From NCBI GenBank assembly GCA_964503615.1, contig CAZDBA010000001.1, positions 14,690 through 78,689 of the forward strand: DNA of 64,000 nt. The letters are read 5' to 3'. Shown here piece by piece: positions 15,927-24,433 of the stretch. Below the pieces are notes generated by a model. It worked only from the letters and a program-made list of their open reading frames with translations. It did not search any database and was not told the DNA's origin. How positions within the stretch are numbered: the stretch's first letter is position 1; every line of letters begins with the position of its first letter. The position numbers were made by a program, and so were the translations under genes. This DNA is from CAZDBA01 sp964503615 (GTDB lineage: Bacteria > Planctomycetota > Planctomycetia > Pirellulales > Pirellulaceae).

Positions 15927-18776
15927 TTAGTTGTTGATCACAACACCTTCGATCCAGCGTTGGACTCGAGCGTGGGAGTCGACCAAGTGGGCTTTGGTGT
16001 AAGCGTCCAGATTTTTTCGCTCCGAAGCTTTTTCCAGTTTTTCGGCCAACTCTTTCAGAGTCATCGCTGCCAGATTCGAAATCGGCTTCATCGCAGCTGT
16101 TCGACTTTGCGTTGTGTTCGCCAAATCGAACAGACGTTCGAGGTATTCGGTTTGCAAATCACGACGAAGGCTGGAAATTGCCGGCTTTCGCTCTGAGAAC
16201 TTGCCGCCCATTTTCGAATCCAACTCGTCCCAAATCGCTTCCGTCAACGTTGTCATCATCTCGTTGAGCGTGAATGCCTCCTCATCAGCCGGCACACGAA
16301 ATTCGTTATCGTAGACGCGACGCAATGTGGTTGGGTTCATCAGCTGCGAAAGGGTCGACGCTTGCAGGCCGATAATCTGATCGTGGACAGGCCACGCCGC
16401 TTCGCCACTGGAACCAAACGAGAACCCCCAACTGTCTTTGGTCATGTGGGCCAACAGTTCAGGATTCAATCCGTATACATCGTCCGCAAACGTATTTTCG
16501 ACGACAAAGTTAAACGCTGCTCGCTGAGTTTCGGCATCGACGACTTCGATCGGCTTGCGGTTTTCCGGGTCACCTTTCTTGTCACGATTGACAAAAGTTC
16601 CACCGACCCAGTTCGTCATCATCGAGGTCGCACGCGTCTGCAAATTGAGTGTCAAAAGATAGCCCTGTCGCGCCTTGTTCCAACTGTCACCGTCCTCGAC
16701 AAAATCTTCCAGGATTCGTTCGCGGTGGTGGTTGGCAAGTGCTACTTGGCTTTTCGCGTAATCCAATGGGTTCTTGCTAAAGTCGTAACGTCTTGCCAGT
16801 GGGTCAGGACCGATTGTGTCTTCGTCGGAGCCGAATGCCAATTCTGGCTCTGCAACTCGCGACAAAATCTTCGGCAGCTTCTTCTCATCAAACGTGTAAC
16901 CATATTCGATCGCCCACATGTCATACGGACCGACACCGATCATGGCGTAGTCGCCTTGTATGTCACTGCCGTTTTCAAAGCTAAAGTTGATCGGGTTGTA
17001 ATCCATGACCGAACCGCAAAAAGGCTTTTTGCCTTTGATCTCTTCGCTGTTCATTTCAGCCAAGGTGTAGATCGCAGAAGCTTTAAAGTTGTGACGCAAA
17101 CCGAGCGTGTGACCAACTTCATGACAGACTAGATCGGCTAAGAGTGGACCGATGAACGATTCAGGCATCCCGTCCAGCAATTGCTCTTTGGGTTCTGCGT
17201 CCTCATCTTCATCCTTGTCCTCGTCGTCTTCCGAGTCCTCATCGTCATCGTCATCATCGGCGTTCTTGTTTCGCATCAGCGTAATCGCCATTCGCATCAT
17301 CGCGATATCGAATTCGCGACCTTCGGCGGCCAGGCAAGCGTTCTCCAGCCCATTCGTTACGCCACCGACAGCGCTGTAAGAGCTGTTGATCGAGCCTGTA
17401 GACGATTGAGCGCCAGGATGACCGGCAAACGGCTGTTGGGCTTGATGTTGAAGTGATTGCAAAATGAAATCCCGTTGCGAAGGTGCTGCCAATCGCAATC
17501 TTGGATCCCAATTGGGGTGTTCGGCAAACCAGGACAAAGTTTCAGGGGTCATTCCCTGAGTCATGATCTTGGGCATGACTTTTTCAAACTGACTTTCGAA
17601 TGCACGAATCCAACCGTCGGTCAGCACGATGTCCGCGTCCAGGATTTCACCGGTCAGCGGATTTACTCGGCTGGGGCCGATCGCGGTGCTGACGTCGTTG
17701 TTCAACCAACGAATAAAATTGTATTGAACGTCTTCAGGATCGAGGTCCATATACTGATTGGTCTCTTTATCCTGTTGTCGAACAACGATCGCTTTGTCGA
17801 TTCCGATTTGCTCGAACGCTTTGTTCCAGTACAGCACACCATCGCTTACCCATCGCCGGTAACGAACGGGAGTCGTGTGTTCGAGGTAGAACACGATCTG
17901 TTTTTTGGGTGGGCTAAGACGCAGTTTGGGATCGCGTTTTTCGATGTTCCACCGGTTGATGTAGCGAACGGCTGTCCCGTTGCCATCGTATTTTCCATAG
18001 TCATCGTAATCGGTGGTGAAATACCCGACTCGCTGGTCTGCCACTCGCGGCTTGTAGCCCTTGGTGCCTTCGCTTTTGCTGATCGAGTAATGTAGGTTGA
18101 TCAGTTCGCCGTCGAAATTCATCGCCTCGAAGCCGATTTCAATATTCTTGGTAAAGACTTTGGCGTCTTCGATCTTGGTCAAGTAGGGCTTGGTGATCTG
18201 AATCCGCTTGGAATCTCCCATTAGGCGACCAGGGAAAAAGGTACTTGCGTTTTTGACAAGCAGATCATCCAAGTCGATAACGGGACCGCCACGAGGAACC
18301 ATTGTGAGGATGGGCGTGTCCAGCAATACGGTATCTTTAAAGATCCTTTTGATGGACGCCTTTGATTCAGGATCGGAACCGCGAATAGAAATGTCTTTGC
18401 GAATCAAAGCCAAACGCTTGCCGTACTTTTTCCAGTAGACGTAGTGGTCGTCTGTTTGCAAGCCCGCAAAGATCGTTCCTCCGGCAACGGTGGTTGCGAT
18501 AAACTGTCGATGGGAATCGGACCCAAAATCGCGAGGCAACATTGCCAACATTTGGCCGTCGGATTCTTTTTTCCAGACTCGCATGAACGGTTTGGCGTCC
18601 TCTGTGGCTGGGGTAAAGCTGACCTCTTCAAAGCCCTCGGTCACTTTCGAAAGTGGCGGAAACTCGGGCTTTTCCTTTTTCTTCTCTTCTTCTTTTTCCT
18701 GTGCATTGGCGACAATGCCGCTCACGCTAAAAATGGCCAAGGCGGCAAATGCCAAAGCTCGATTGAAGAATTGCAT
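15927..18776 (-). CDS. large secreted zinc metalloprotease, metzincin type (DUF5117/DUF4953-like)
   Basis: 949 residues with an N-terminal signal peptide (cleavage near I-V-A-N-A-Q) and a Glu/Lys-rich mature start. The zinc motif HEVGHTLGLRH at 552-562 fits HExxHxxGxxH of metzincins, and a downstream S-V-M-D-Y segment can serve as the Met-turn. About 40 residues before the motif is a very acidic stretch (roughly 510-535, nearly all Asp/Glu), probably a flexible Ca2+-binding loop. The architecture matches the 'zinc-dependent metalloprotease' family with DUF5117/5118 N-terminal and Met-zincin C-terminal regions found in planctomycetes and Bacteroidetes. It should act in the periplasm or outside the cell; substrate unknown. 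A strong terminator follows. Confidence 0.88.
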   Translation of the reverse strand: MQFFNRALAFAALAIFSVSGIVANAQEKEEEKKKEKPEFPPLSKVTEGFEEVSFTPATEDAKPFMRVWKKESDGQMLAMLPRDFGSDSHRQFIATTVAGGTIFAGLQTDDHYVYWKKYGKRLALIRKDISIRGSDPESKASIKRIFKDTVLLDTPILTMVPRGGPVIDLDDLLVKNASTFFPGRLMGDSKRIQITKPYLTKIEDAKVFTKNIEIGFEAMNFDGELINLHYSISKSEGTKGYKPRVADQRVGYFTTDYDDYGKYDGNGTAVRYINRWNIEKRDPKLRLSPPKKQIVFYLEHTTPVRYRRWVSDGVLYWNKAFEQIGIDKAIVVRQQDKETNQYMDLDPEDVQYNFIRWLNNDVSTAIGPSRVNPLTGEILDADIVLTDGWIRAFESQFEKVMPKIMTQGMTPETLSWFAEHPNWDPRLRLAAPSQRDFILQSLQHQAQQPFAGHPGAQSSTGSINSSYSAVGGVTNGLENACLAAEGREFDIAMMRMAITLMRNKNADDDDDDEDSEDDEDKDEDEDAEPKEQLLDGMPESFIGPLLADLVCHEVGHTLGLRHNFKASAIYTLAEMNSEEIKGKKPFCGSVMDYNPINFSFENGSDIQGDYAMIGVGPYDMWAIEYGYTFDEKKLPKILSRVAEPELAFGSDEDTIGPDPLARRYDFSKNPLDYAKSQVALANHHRERILEDFVEDGDSWNKARQGYLLTLNLQTRATSMMTNWVGGTFVNRDKKGDPENRKPIEVVDAETQRAAFNFVVENTFADDVYGLNPELLAHMTKDSWGFSFGSSGEAAWPVHDQIIGLQASTLSQLMNPTTLRRVYDNEFRVPADEEAFTLNEMMTTLTEAIWDELDSKMGGKFSERKPAISSLRRDLQTEYLERLFDLANTTQSRTAAMKPISNLAAMTLKELAEKLEKASERKNLDAYTKAHLVDSHARVQRWIEGVVINN

Positions 18777-19206
18777 CGGGTTACTCCTGTTGATTTGTCA
18801 ACTTTGCGTTTTACTATTCTTTGAGGTCTACTAACGACGTATGACTTTGAAGCCGTCGATCGAACACTTGATTAAACTGAGTTTCTGATTGAAAGTTCTC
18901 AATTTGGAACGTCTAGTTTAAATGGAATTCTGTTTTGTAATGGACCGCACGGCCTGTTTGGGCCGAATTTTTTCGGGATTCTGGTGATGGATGAATCTTG
19001 GGAAATGTAACAAAGGTGGAGAATTGTTAAGATCTTATCCGTCAAGCGATACTGATTTTTCGTTTGACCGCTAAAACTGTTATATTGGTACCTATGACAG
19101 GGCGAATTTCGAAGTGTTATATGGTTTCGGTCGGCTTCATGCTTGATTGTCGCTGGAGAAGAGACAAACGGTTCGAGACCGATTCTCGCTTGGAAAGGAA
19201 ATGACA
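18777..19206. other. divergent promoter region
   Basis: 430 bp between the minus-strand metzincin and the plus-strand VWA operon. It is AT-rich in its right half, where TTGACC (19064-19069) lies upstream of TATATT, but the spacing is too short for a standard promoter. No RNA gene or repeat was recognised. Confidence 0.4.
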
Positions 19207-22200
19207 ATGTTGGGGGTCACACGTTCAATTACCGACATTGGGTCTTCGATTTCGTTCGAGCGTCCCTGGTTTCTCTTACTGCTGCTATTGTTGCCACTGA
19301 TTTGGTATCTCAGTTTCAGGTCACTGGCTGGACTTGGAAAATGGCGGCGTCTGTTCGCATTGGTTTTACGCAGTGCGGTTTTGACTGTGTTGGCGTTGGC
19401 GTTGGCAAAAGCTCAATGGCTTGAAACGAACGATGGCGTCTGTGTCATTTACGTTTTGGATCAATCGGAAAGTATCCCGCAAGAAAAACGGGACTTGATG
19501 ATTCGATACGCGGTCAAAAGTGTAGAGAAACATCGTGTGCGGGAGAAAGATCAGGCTGGGGTCGTGATCTTTGGTGGTGATGCCAAAATAGAATCACCGC
19601 CTCACGACGGTCCGTTGCCCAACATCGACCGCTTGGAATCTGATTTTGATCTGCAAACTCAATCGACCAGTCTCGAAGCAGCTATCAAACTGGCCAAGGC
19701 CTCGTTTCCTGAGGGGGTGGCTCAACGAGTCGTATTGATCTCCGATGGAAACGAAAACCTTGGAGACGTGCGAACGATTGCTCAAGCGATGGCCGACGAA
19801 GGCACAGGCTTTGATGTTGTTCCCGTCGAGTTGTTGGCAGAAAGCGAAGTCTCCGTTGATAAAGTCGTTGTGCCGGTTGACGTTCGCAAAGGGCAGGAGT
19901 TCGAGGCTCGGATCGTTTTGACCAACGATGCGAAGCCATCTGAAATCAATCCGACCGGCGAAGTCAAAGGGACGTTGCGGATCATGCAACGCAACATGCA
20001 TCGAACTCAGTTACTGGACGAAGTCGATGGGTTGGTTCTGAAACCTGGGAAGAACGTAATCCCTTTCGAGCATAAAATCGACGAGTCTTCGGTGTACAAC
20101 ATCGATGCGATCTTTACACCGGACGATCCTACTCAGGACTTGATCGAGAAAAACAATACGGCGTCGGCGTTTACACATGTCCGAGGCAAAGGCCGCGTCC
20201 TGTTGATCCAGGACGGTAACTTTCCGGGAGAGTTTTCCCATCTGATCGAAAGTTTGCAACAGGGCAATCTCGAAGTCGACTTAATGAATTCGACCGAACT
20301 TTTTACCACTGCCGCCGAGTTGATGCAGTATGACACGATCGTGCTGGCCAATGTCCCCAGAGCAACAGGCGAAACCGTTGAATCGACCGAGTCGTTCAGT
20401 GACGCGCAGGTTCGGATGATGGTTCGCAACTGTGAAGAACTTGGGTGCGGGATCGTGATGATCGGCGGTGATCGGTCGTTTGGGGCAGGGGGGTGGTCCA
20501 ACTCCGATCTTGAAAAAGCGATGCCTGTCGACTTCCAGATCAAAAACGAAAAAATCAGTGCCGTGGGAGCGCTGGCATTAATGATGCACGCTTGCGAAAT
20601 GCCAGACGGAAATTACTGGCAGTCGGTTGTGGCTAAAAACGCGATCGAGGTACTGGGGCCGTTGGACTATTGCGGAGTGATTGAATGGTCCAATCAAGGC
20701 GGGCCCAAGTGGCTTTGGAAATTTAAAGATCCCAACGACGGGCAAACCAAAGGTGTCGCGCCCGTTTTCAACAACCGCAAAAAAATGATGGCGATGGTCA
20801 ACCGAATGGCAATGGGTGACATGCCAGACTTTAACCAACCCATGCAGTTAATGTTGAAGGGGCTGTTGAATAGCAAGGCTTCCGTGAAACATGCGATTAT
20901 CATCAGTGACGGTGATCCAACGCCCCCGACGGCTGCTTTGCTGCAAAAGTTTATTGATAACAAAATTAAAATATCGACCTGCACCATTGGTTCTCACCGA
21001 CAACAGAATCCGATGGCGGACATTGCCAAAAAGACAGGTGGCCATCACTATCCGATTAGAAATCCGACAGCGTTGCCCAAGATCTATCAGCGCGAAGCTC
21101 GTCGGGTCGCCAAGCCGGTGATCAAAGAGAACAAAGGTGGGATGGCGGCAATCGCGCAGTCGGTAGCAAGTAGCCACGAGATTACTCAGGGGATTAAGGC
21201 CGAGTCTTTACCTGCTTACTACGGGTATGTGATGACGACGTTGAAAGACAACCCGCTGGTTGAACAGATTCTCGTTTCGAACGATCCTCCCGATCACCCT
21301 CAGAATTCGACCTTGTTGGCCAGCTGGCAGTATGGTGTTGGTCGTACCGTTACTTTCTCCAGTGACGCGGGGCATCAGTGGCTTGGCGATTGGTATAGCA
21401 GCGAGTACTACGACAAACTATTTACGCAAATGATTCGGTACTCGATGCGTCCGATTTCCAAGAACGGAAATTTCTCAGTCAACACAGAGATCCGGGACAA
21501 CGTGGCGAGAGTCGTGGTCACCGCACTGGATGACGACGATGAGTTTTTGGACTTTTTGGACATGTCCGCGCGAGGCTTTGATCCAGAACTCAACGGATTT
21601 GACTTGTCGTTTTCTCAAGTCGCGCCGGGGCGTTACGTTGCCGAGTTCGATACTGATAAAGCTGGAAACTATTTGTTTTCCGTGTTTCCCGATGAAGGGT
21701 ACCAACGCTTAACGGCCGGAATCAATGTGCCTTATTCGTCGGAATACTCCGATCGAGAAGCCAACATGGCTTTGCTGGAGTCGCTTTGTTCACTTACGCC
21801 AGAAGGCGGTGAAGCCGGGGAACTGATTCCTGAAAGTCTACTAGGTGGCATCAACGACATGTTGGGGGTAGACACTTTTCGACAGACCTTGCCAAAAGCG
21901 TTTTCGATCAACGCGATGTGGCCTTATTTGATGTTGCTTGCTGGTTGGGTGTTCTTTTTCGATGTTTTAGTTCGTCGTGTTGCGCTCCATTTCGGTTGGA
22001 TTAAAACGGCTTGGAATAAATGTTTGAGCATTTTTGGGCGAGCTGAAGAAGAGGTGGCGCCGAACCCTATGTCTCGTTTGCAACAAAGAAAAGCAGAGAT
22101 CGACCGCAAGTTCGAGCAGCGCCGCGCGTCAACTCGTTTCGAGCCCGATCCGGACACGGAGATGAACAAAGGCTCGGGACAAGACCAGCTCGATTCGATC

Positions 22201-22344
22201 TTGGATAGCGAACATCGTAAAGAGATCCAGGCTCCGCCCGTCGCACGTGCTGATGCGAACGTTGAGAATGAAGAACAATCGACGTATACTTCACGTTTGT
22301 TAGACGCGAAACGTCGGGCGCAAAAAGACAGAGACAATAAATAA
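19207..22344 (+). CDS. membrane protein with von Willebrand A domains and GATase1-like region
   Basis: 1045 residues from the ATG at 19207, chosen because AAGGA sits about 8 nt upstream; in-frame TTG (19147) and ATG (19201) codons are weaker. Two N-terminal membrane helices (P-W-F-L-L-L-L-L-L-L-P-L-I-W-Y-L and a second, V-L-R-S-A-V-L-T-V-L-A-L-A-L-A). A VWA domain starts Y-V-L-D-Q-S-E-S (MIDAS D-x-S-x-S), with I-S-D-G-N-E-N later. The middle resembles glutamine-amidotransferase-like VWA proteins (V-M-I-G-G-D-R-S-F-G-A-G-G-W), and a second VWA-like segment has I-I-S-D-G-D-P-T. One C-terminal membrane helix (W-P-Y-L-M-L-L-A-G-W-V-F-F-F) precedes a charged tail. It heads a MoxR/DUF58 cluster and likely binds a partner via metal. 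Confidence 0.85.
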   Translation: MLGVTRSITDIGSSISFERPWFLLLLLLLPLIWYLSFRSLAGLGKWRRLFALVLRSAVLTVLALALAKAQWLETNDGVCVIYVLDQSESIPQEKRDLMIRYAVKSVEKHRVREKDQAGVVIFGGDAKIESPPHDGPLPNIDRLESDFDLQTQSTSLEAAIKLAKASFPEGVAQRVVLISDGNENLGDVRTIAQAMADEGTGFDVVPVELLAESEVSVDKVVVPVDVRKGQEFEARIVLTNDAKPSEINPTGEVKGTLRIMQRNMHRTQLLDEVDGLVLKPGKNVIPFEHKIDESSVYNIDAIFTPDDPTQDLIEKNNTASAFTHVRGKGRVLLIQDGNFPGEFSHLIESLQQGNLEVDLMNSTELFTTAAELMQYDTIVLANVPRATGETVESTESFSDAQVRMMVRNCEELGCGIVMIGGDRSFGAGGWSNSDLEKAMPVDFQIKNEKISAVGALALMMHACEMPDGNYWQSVVAKNAIEVLGPLDYCGVIEWSNQGGPKWLWKFKDPNDGQTKGVAPVFNNRKKMMAMVNRMAMGDMPDFNQPMQLMLKGLLNSKASVKHAIIISDGDPTPPTAALLQKFIDNKIKISTCTIGSHRQQNPMADIAKKTGGHHYPIRNPTALPKIYQREARRVAKPVIKENKGGMAAIAQSVASSHEITQGIKAESLPAYYGYVMTTLKDNPLVEQILVSNDPPDHPQNSTLLASWQYGVGRTVTFSSDAGHQWLGDWYSSEYYDKLFTQMIRYSMRPISKNGNFSVNTEIRDNVARVVVTALDDDDEFLDFLDMSARGFDPELNGFDLSFSQVAPGRYVAEFDTDKAGNYLFSVFPDEGYQRLTAGINVPYSSEYSDREANMALLESLCSLTPEGGEAGELIPESLLGGINDMLGVDTFRQTLPKAFSINAMWPYLMLLAGWVFFFDVLVRRVALHFGWIKTAWNKCLSIFGRAEEEVAPNPMSRLQQRKAEIDRKFEQRRASTRFEPDPDTEMNKGSGQDQLDSILDSEHRKEIQAPPVARADANVENEEQSTYTSRLLDAKRRAQKDRDNK

Positions 22345-22432
22345 TCGTACGTCCGGTTCCCGGCGGATACCATAAGAACAGTGCAGCTGATGGGATCAGG
22401 CTGCGAAATAGATAAATACTTCAGGGGTGTAT

Positions 22433-23464
22433 ATGAGTGATGAGTTGCAGCTGAAGGAGCAGGCGGAAAAGTTCCGTGAGCGATACAGCAATATTAAGGA
22501 CGAGGTTGGCAAAGTCATTGTTGGACATGACGATGTGGTTCACGGAGTTCTGACTTGCATGATGATTGGCGGTCACTGCTTGTTGGAAGGAGCTCCCGGG
22601 CTGGGAAAGACGTTGCTGATTCGCACACTATCCGAAGCGCTCAACTTGGATTACAGCCGAATTCAATTTACTCCCGACCTGATGCCTGCCGACATTTTGG
22701 GAACAAATATGGTCGTGGAAAGCGACGACGGCAAACGAGTCTTTGAATTTCAGAAAGGGCCGATCTTTACTCAGATTTGTTTGGCCGACGAAATCAACCG
22801 TGCCACGCCGAAAACCCAATCGGCGATGTTGGAAACAATGCAGGAAGGCACGGTCACGGTCGCCGGTAACCGATTCGAGCTGAAAAAGCCGTTTTTCGTT
22901 TTGGCGACGCAGAACCCGATCGAACAAGAGGGAACTTACCCTCTGCCAGAAGCTCAATTGGACCGTTTTCTGTTCAAGTTGAATGTGGGTTATTCAAATC
23001 AGGAACAGCTTGCCACAATCCTGGATCGTACGACAAAAGGGATCAAGATTGATACCAATCAGATCATGGACGGTGAGGAGATCATCAAATGGCAGGGCTT
23101 GGTCCGCAAGGTGATCCTGGCCGATCATGTGCGTGACTACATTGTGCGTTTGACCTTGGCGACTCATCCAGACGGGCCGTTGGCGGTCAAGGCCACGAAT
23201 ACCTATTTGCGTTGGGGCAGTTCGCCTCGTGGAGCGCAGACGATGGCGTTGGCGTCGAAAGTCCGTGCTTTGTTGGAGGGGCGGTTCAACGTTAGTTTTG
23301 AAGACGTTCGCCGCGTCTACCTACCTACAATGCGGCATCGTGTGATTCCCAATTTCGAAGCGATGGCCGAAGGGATCTCAACCGATCAGGTTTTGCATGA
23401 AATCTTGGGAGACGTTCGCGAAAAAGCGGGCGACGCTCCGTTCAAGGCAGAGGCTTCTTCTTAA
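22433..23464 (+). CDS. MoxR-family AAA+ ATPase
   Basis: 343 residues; the ATG at 22433 has AGGGG five nt upstream, so the GTG at 22427 is not used. MoxR motifs: Walker A G-A-P-G-L-G-K-T, Walker B L-A-D-E-I-N-R-A, the following T-P-K-T-Q-S-A-M-L-E-T-M-Q-E, and sensor-1 A-T-Q-N-P-I-E-Q-E-G-T-Y-P-L-P-E-A-Q-L-D-R-F. These ATPases act as chaperones that activate or assemble metal-dependent or surface complexes together with VWA proteins. It lies 88 bp after the large VWA gene and 72 bp before the DUF58 gene, the standard order for such clusters. Confidence 0.95.
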   Translation: MSDELQLKEQAEKFRERYSNIKDEVGKVIVGHDDVVHGVLTCMMIGGHCLLEGAPGLGKTLLIRTLSEALNLDYSRIQFTPDLMPADILGTNMVVESDDGKRVFEFQKGPIFTQICLADEINRATPKTQSAMLETMQEGTVTVAGNRFELKKPFFVLATQNPIEQEGTYPLPEAQLDRFLFKLNVGYSNQEQLATILDRTTKGIKIDTNQIMDGEEIIKWQGLVRKVILADHVRDYIVRLTLATHPDGPLAVKATNTYLRWGSSPRGAQTMALASKVRALLEGRFNVSFEDVRRVYLPTMRHRVIPNFEAMAEGISTDQVLHEILGDVREKAGDAPFKAEASS

Positions 23465-23536
23465 GCGGGCAAAGACCGGTTGCTTTCTGAAATCGCGACC
23501 GCAAACTGTTGGCGAATTTTTCTGACCAAGTGATGT

Positions 23537-24433
23537 ATGTCGATTGACACCAAAAAAGAACCGCTTCTTTCACCGGAACTGCTCGTCCAATTGGAACGCA
23601 TGGAGTTGGTGAGCCGCAAAGTCTTTCGAGGAAGGATGAAGGGTGAAAAGCGAAGTAAGCGAAAAGGCCAGAGCGTTGAGTTCGCCGATTTTCGAAACTA
23701 TGTTGCTGGCGACGATTTGCGTTTTATTGACTGGAACCTGTATGCCCGCTTGGATAAGTTGTTTTTGAAGCTGTTTTTGGAAGAAGAGGATTTACACTTT
23801 TATAGCTTAATCGACGTTAGCCAAAGCATGATGTTTGGCGATCCTAGCAAACTGTTTTACGCCAAGCAGTTGGCCGCGGCATTAGGGTACATCGGGCTGT
23901 GTCGTAGCGACCGCATCAAAATTGAACCGATTGGCAGCAAGCAAGCGTTGGCGGCACCCACGCTTCGCGGACGCAGCAGTTTGCACCGCATGATCAATTA
24001 TGTTGAGAGCATTCAATCGGAAGAGACCGCTTCGCTGGAGCAGGGGATTAAGTCATTTACGTTGCGGAACAAAGGCAAAGGGATCCTCGTCTTGATTACG
24101 GATTTGATGGAAAAGTCCGGCTACGAAACCGCTTTGAAATATTTGATTTCCCAAAATATGGATGTGTATGTCATTCACGTTTTGTCCCAAGCCGAGATCG
24201 ACCCGGACATCACCGGCGATTTAAAACTGGTTGATTCAGAAGACGGTGATATCGCGGAAGTCAGCATGAGCCAGCGTTTGATTGACCGGTACAAGAGTAC
24301 GTTGGCTCAGTTTATCTCCGGCGCTCGCGATTTTTGCTCGCAGCGAAACATTATGTACATGATGACCAGCACCGACCGACCGGTTGACCGCTTGGTGTCT
24401 CGATACCTCCGCCAGCGAGGGCTTGTTCGATGA
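23537..24433 (+). CDS. DUF58 domain protein
   Basis: 298 residues, cytoplasmic. The DUF58 signature is plain: F-R-N-Y-V-A-G-D-D-L-R-F-I-D-W-N-L-Y-A-R, then K-L-F-L-E-E-E-D, followed by a VWA-like fold beginning S-L-I-D-V-S-Q-S-M-M-F-G and a later L-V-L-I-T-D-L. DUF58 proteins accompany MoxR ATPases and may be their adaptor or substrate. The stop overlaps the next start (ATGA at 24430-24433), so translation is probably coupled to the BatA-like gene. Confidence 0.93.
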   Translation: MSIDTKKEPLLSPELLVQLERMELVSRKVFRGRMKGEKRSKRKGQSVEFADFRNYVAGDDLRFIDWNLYARLDKLFLKLFLEEEDLHFYSLIDVSQSMMFGDPSKLFYAKQLAAALGYIGLCRSDRIKIEPIGSKQALAAPTLRGRSSLHRMINYVESIQSEETASLEQGIKSFTLRNKGKGILVLITDLMEKSGYETALKYLISQNMDVYVIHVLSQAEIDPDITGDLKLVDSEDGDIAEVSMSQRLIDRYKSTLAQFISGARDFCSQRNIMYMMTSTDRPVDRLVSRYLRQRGLVR

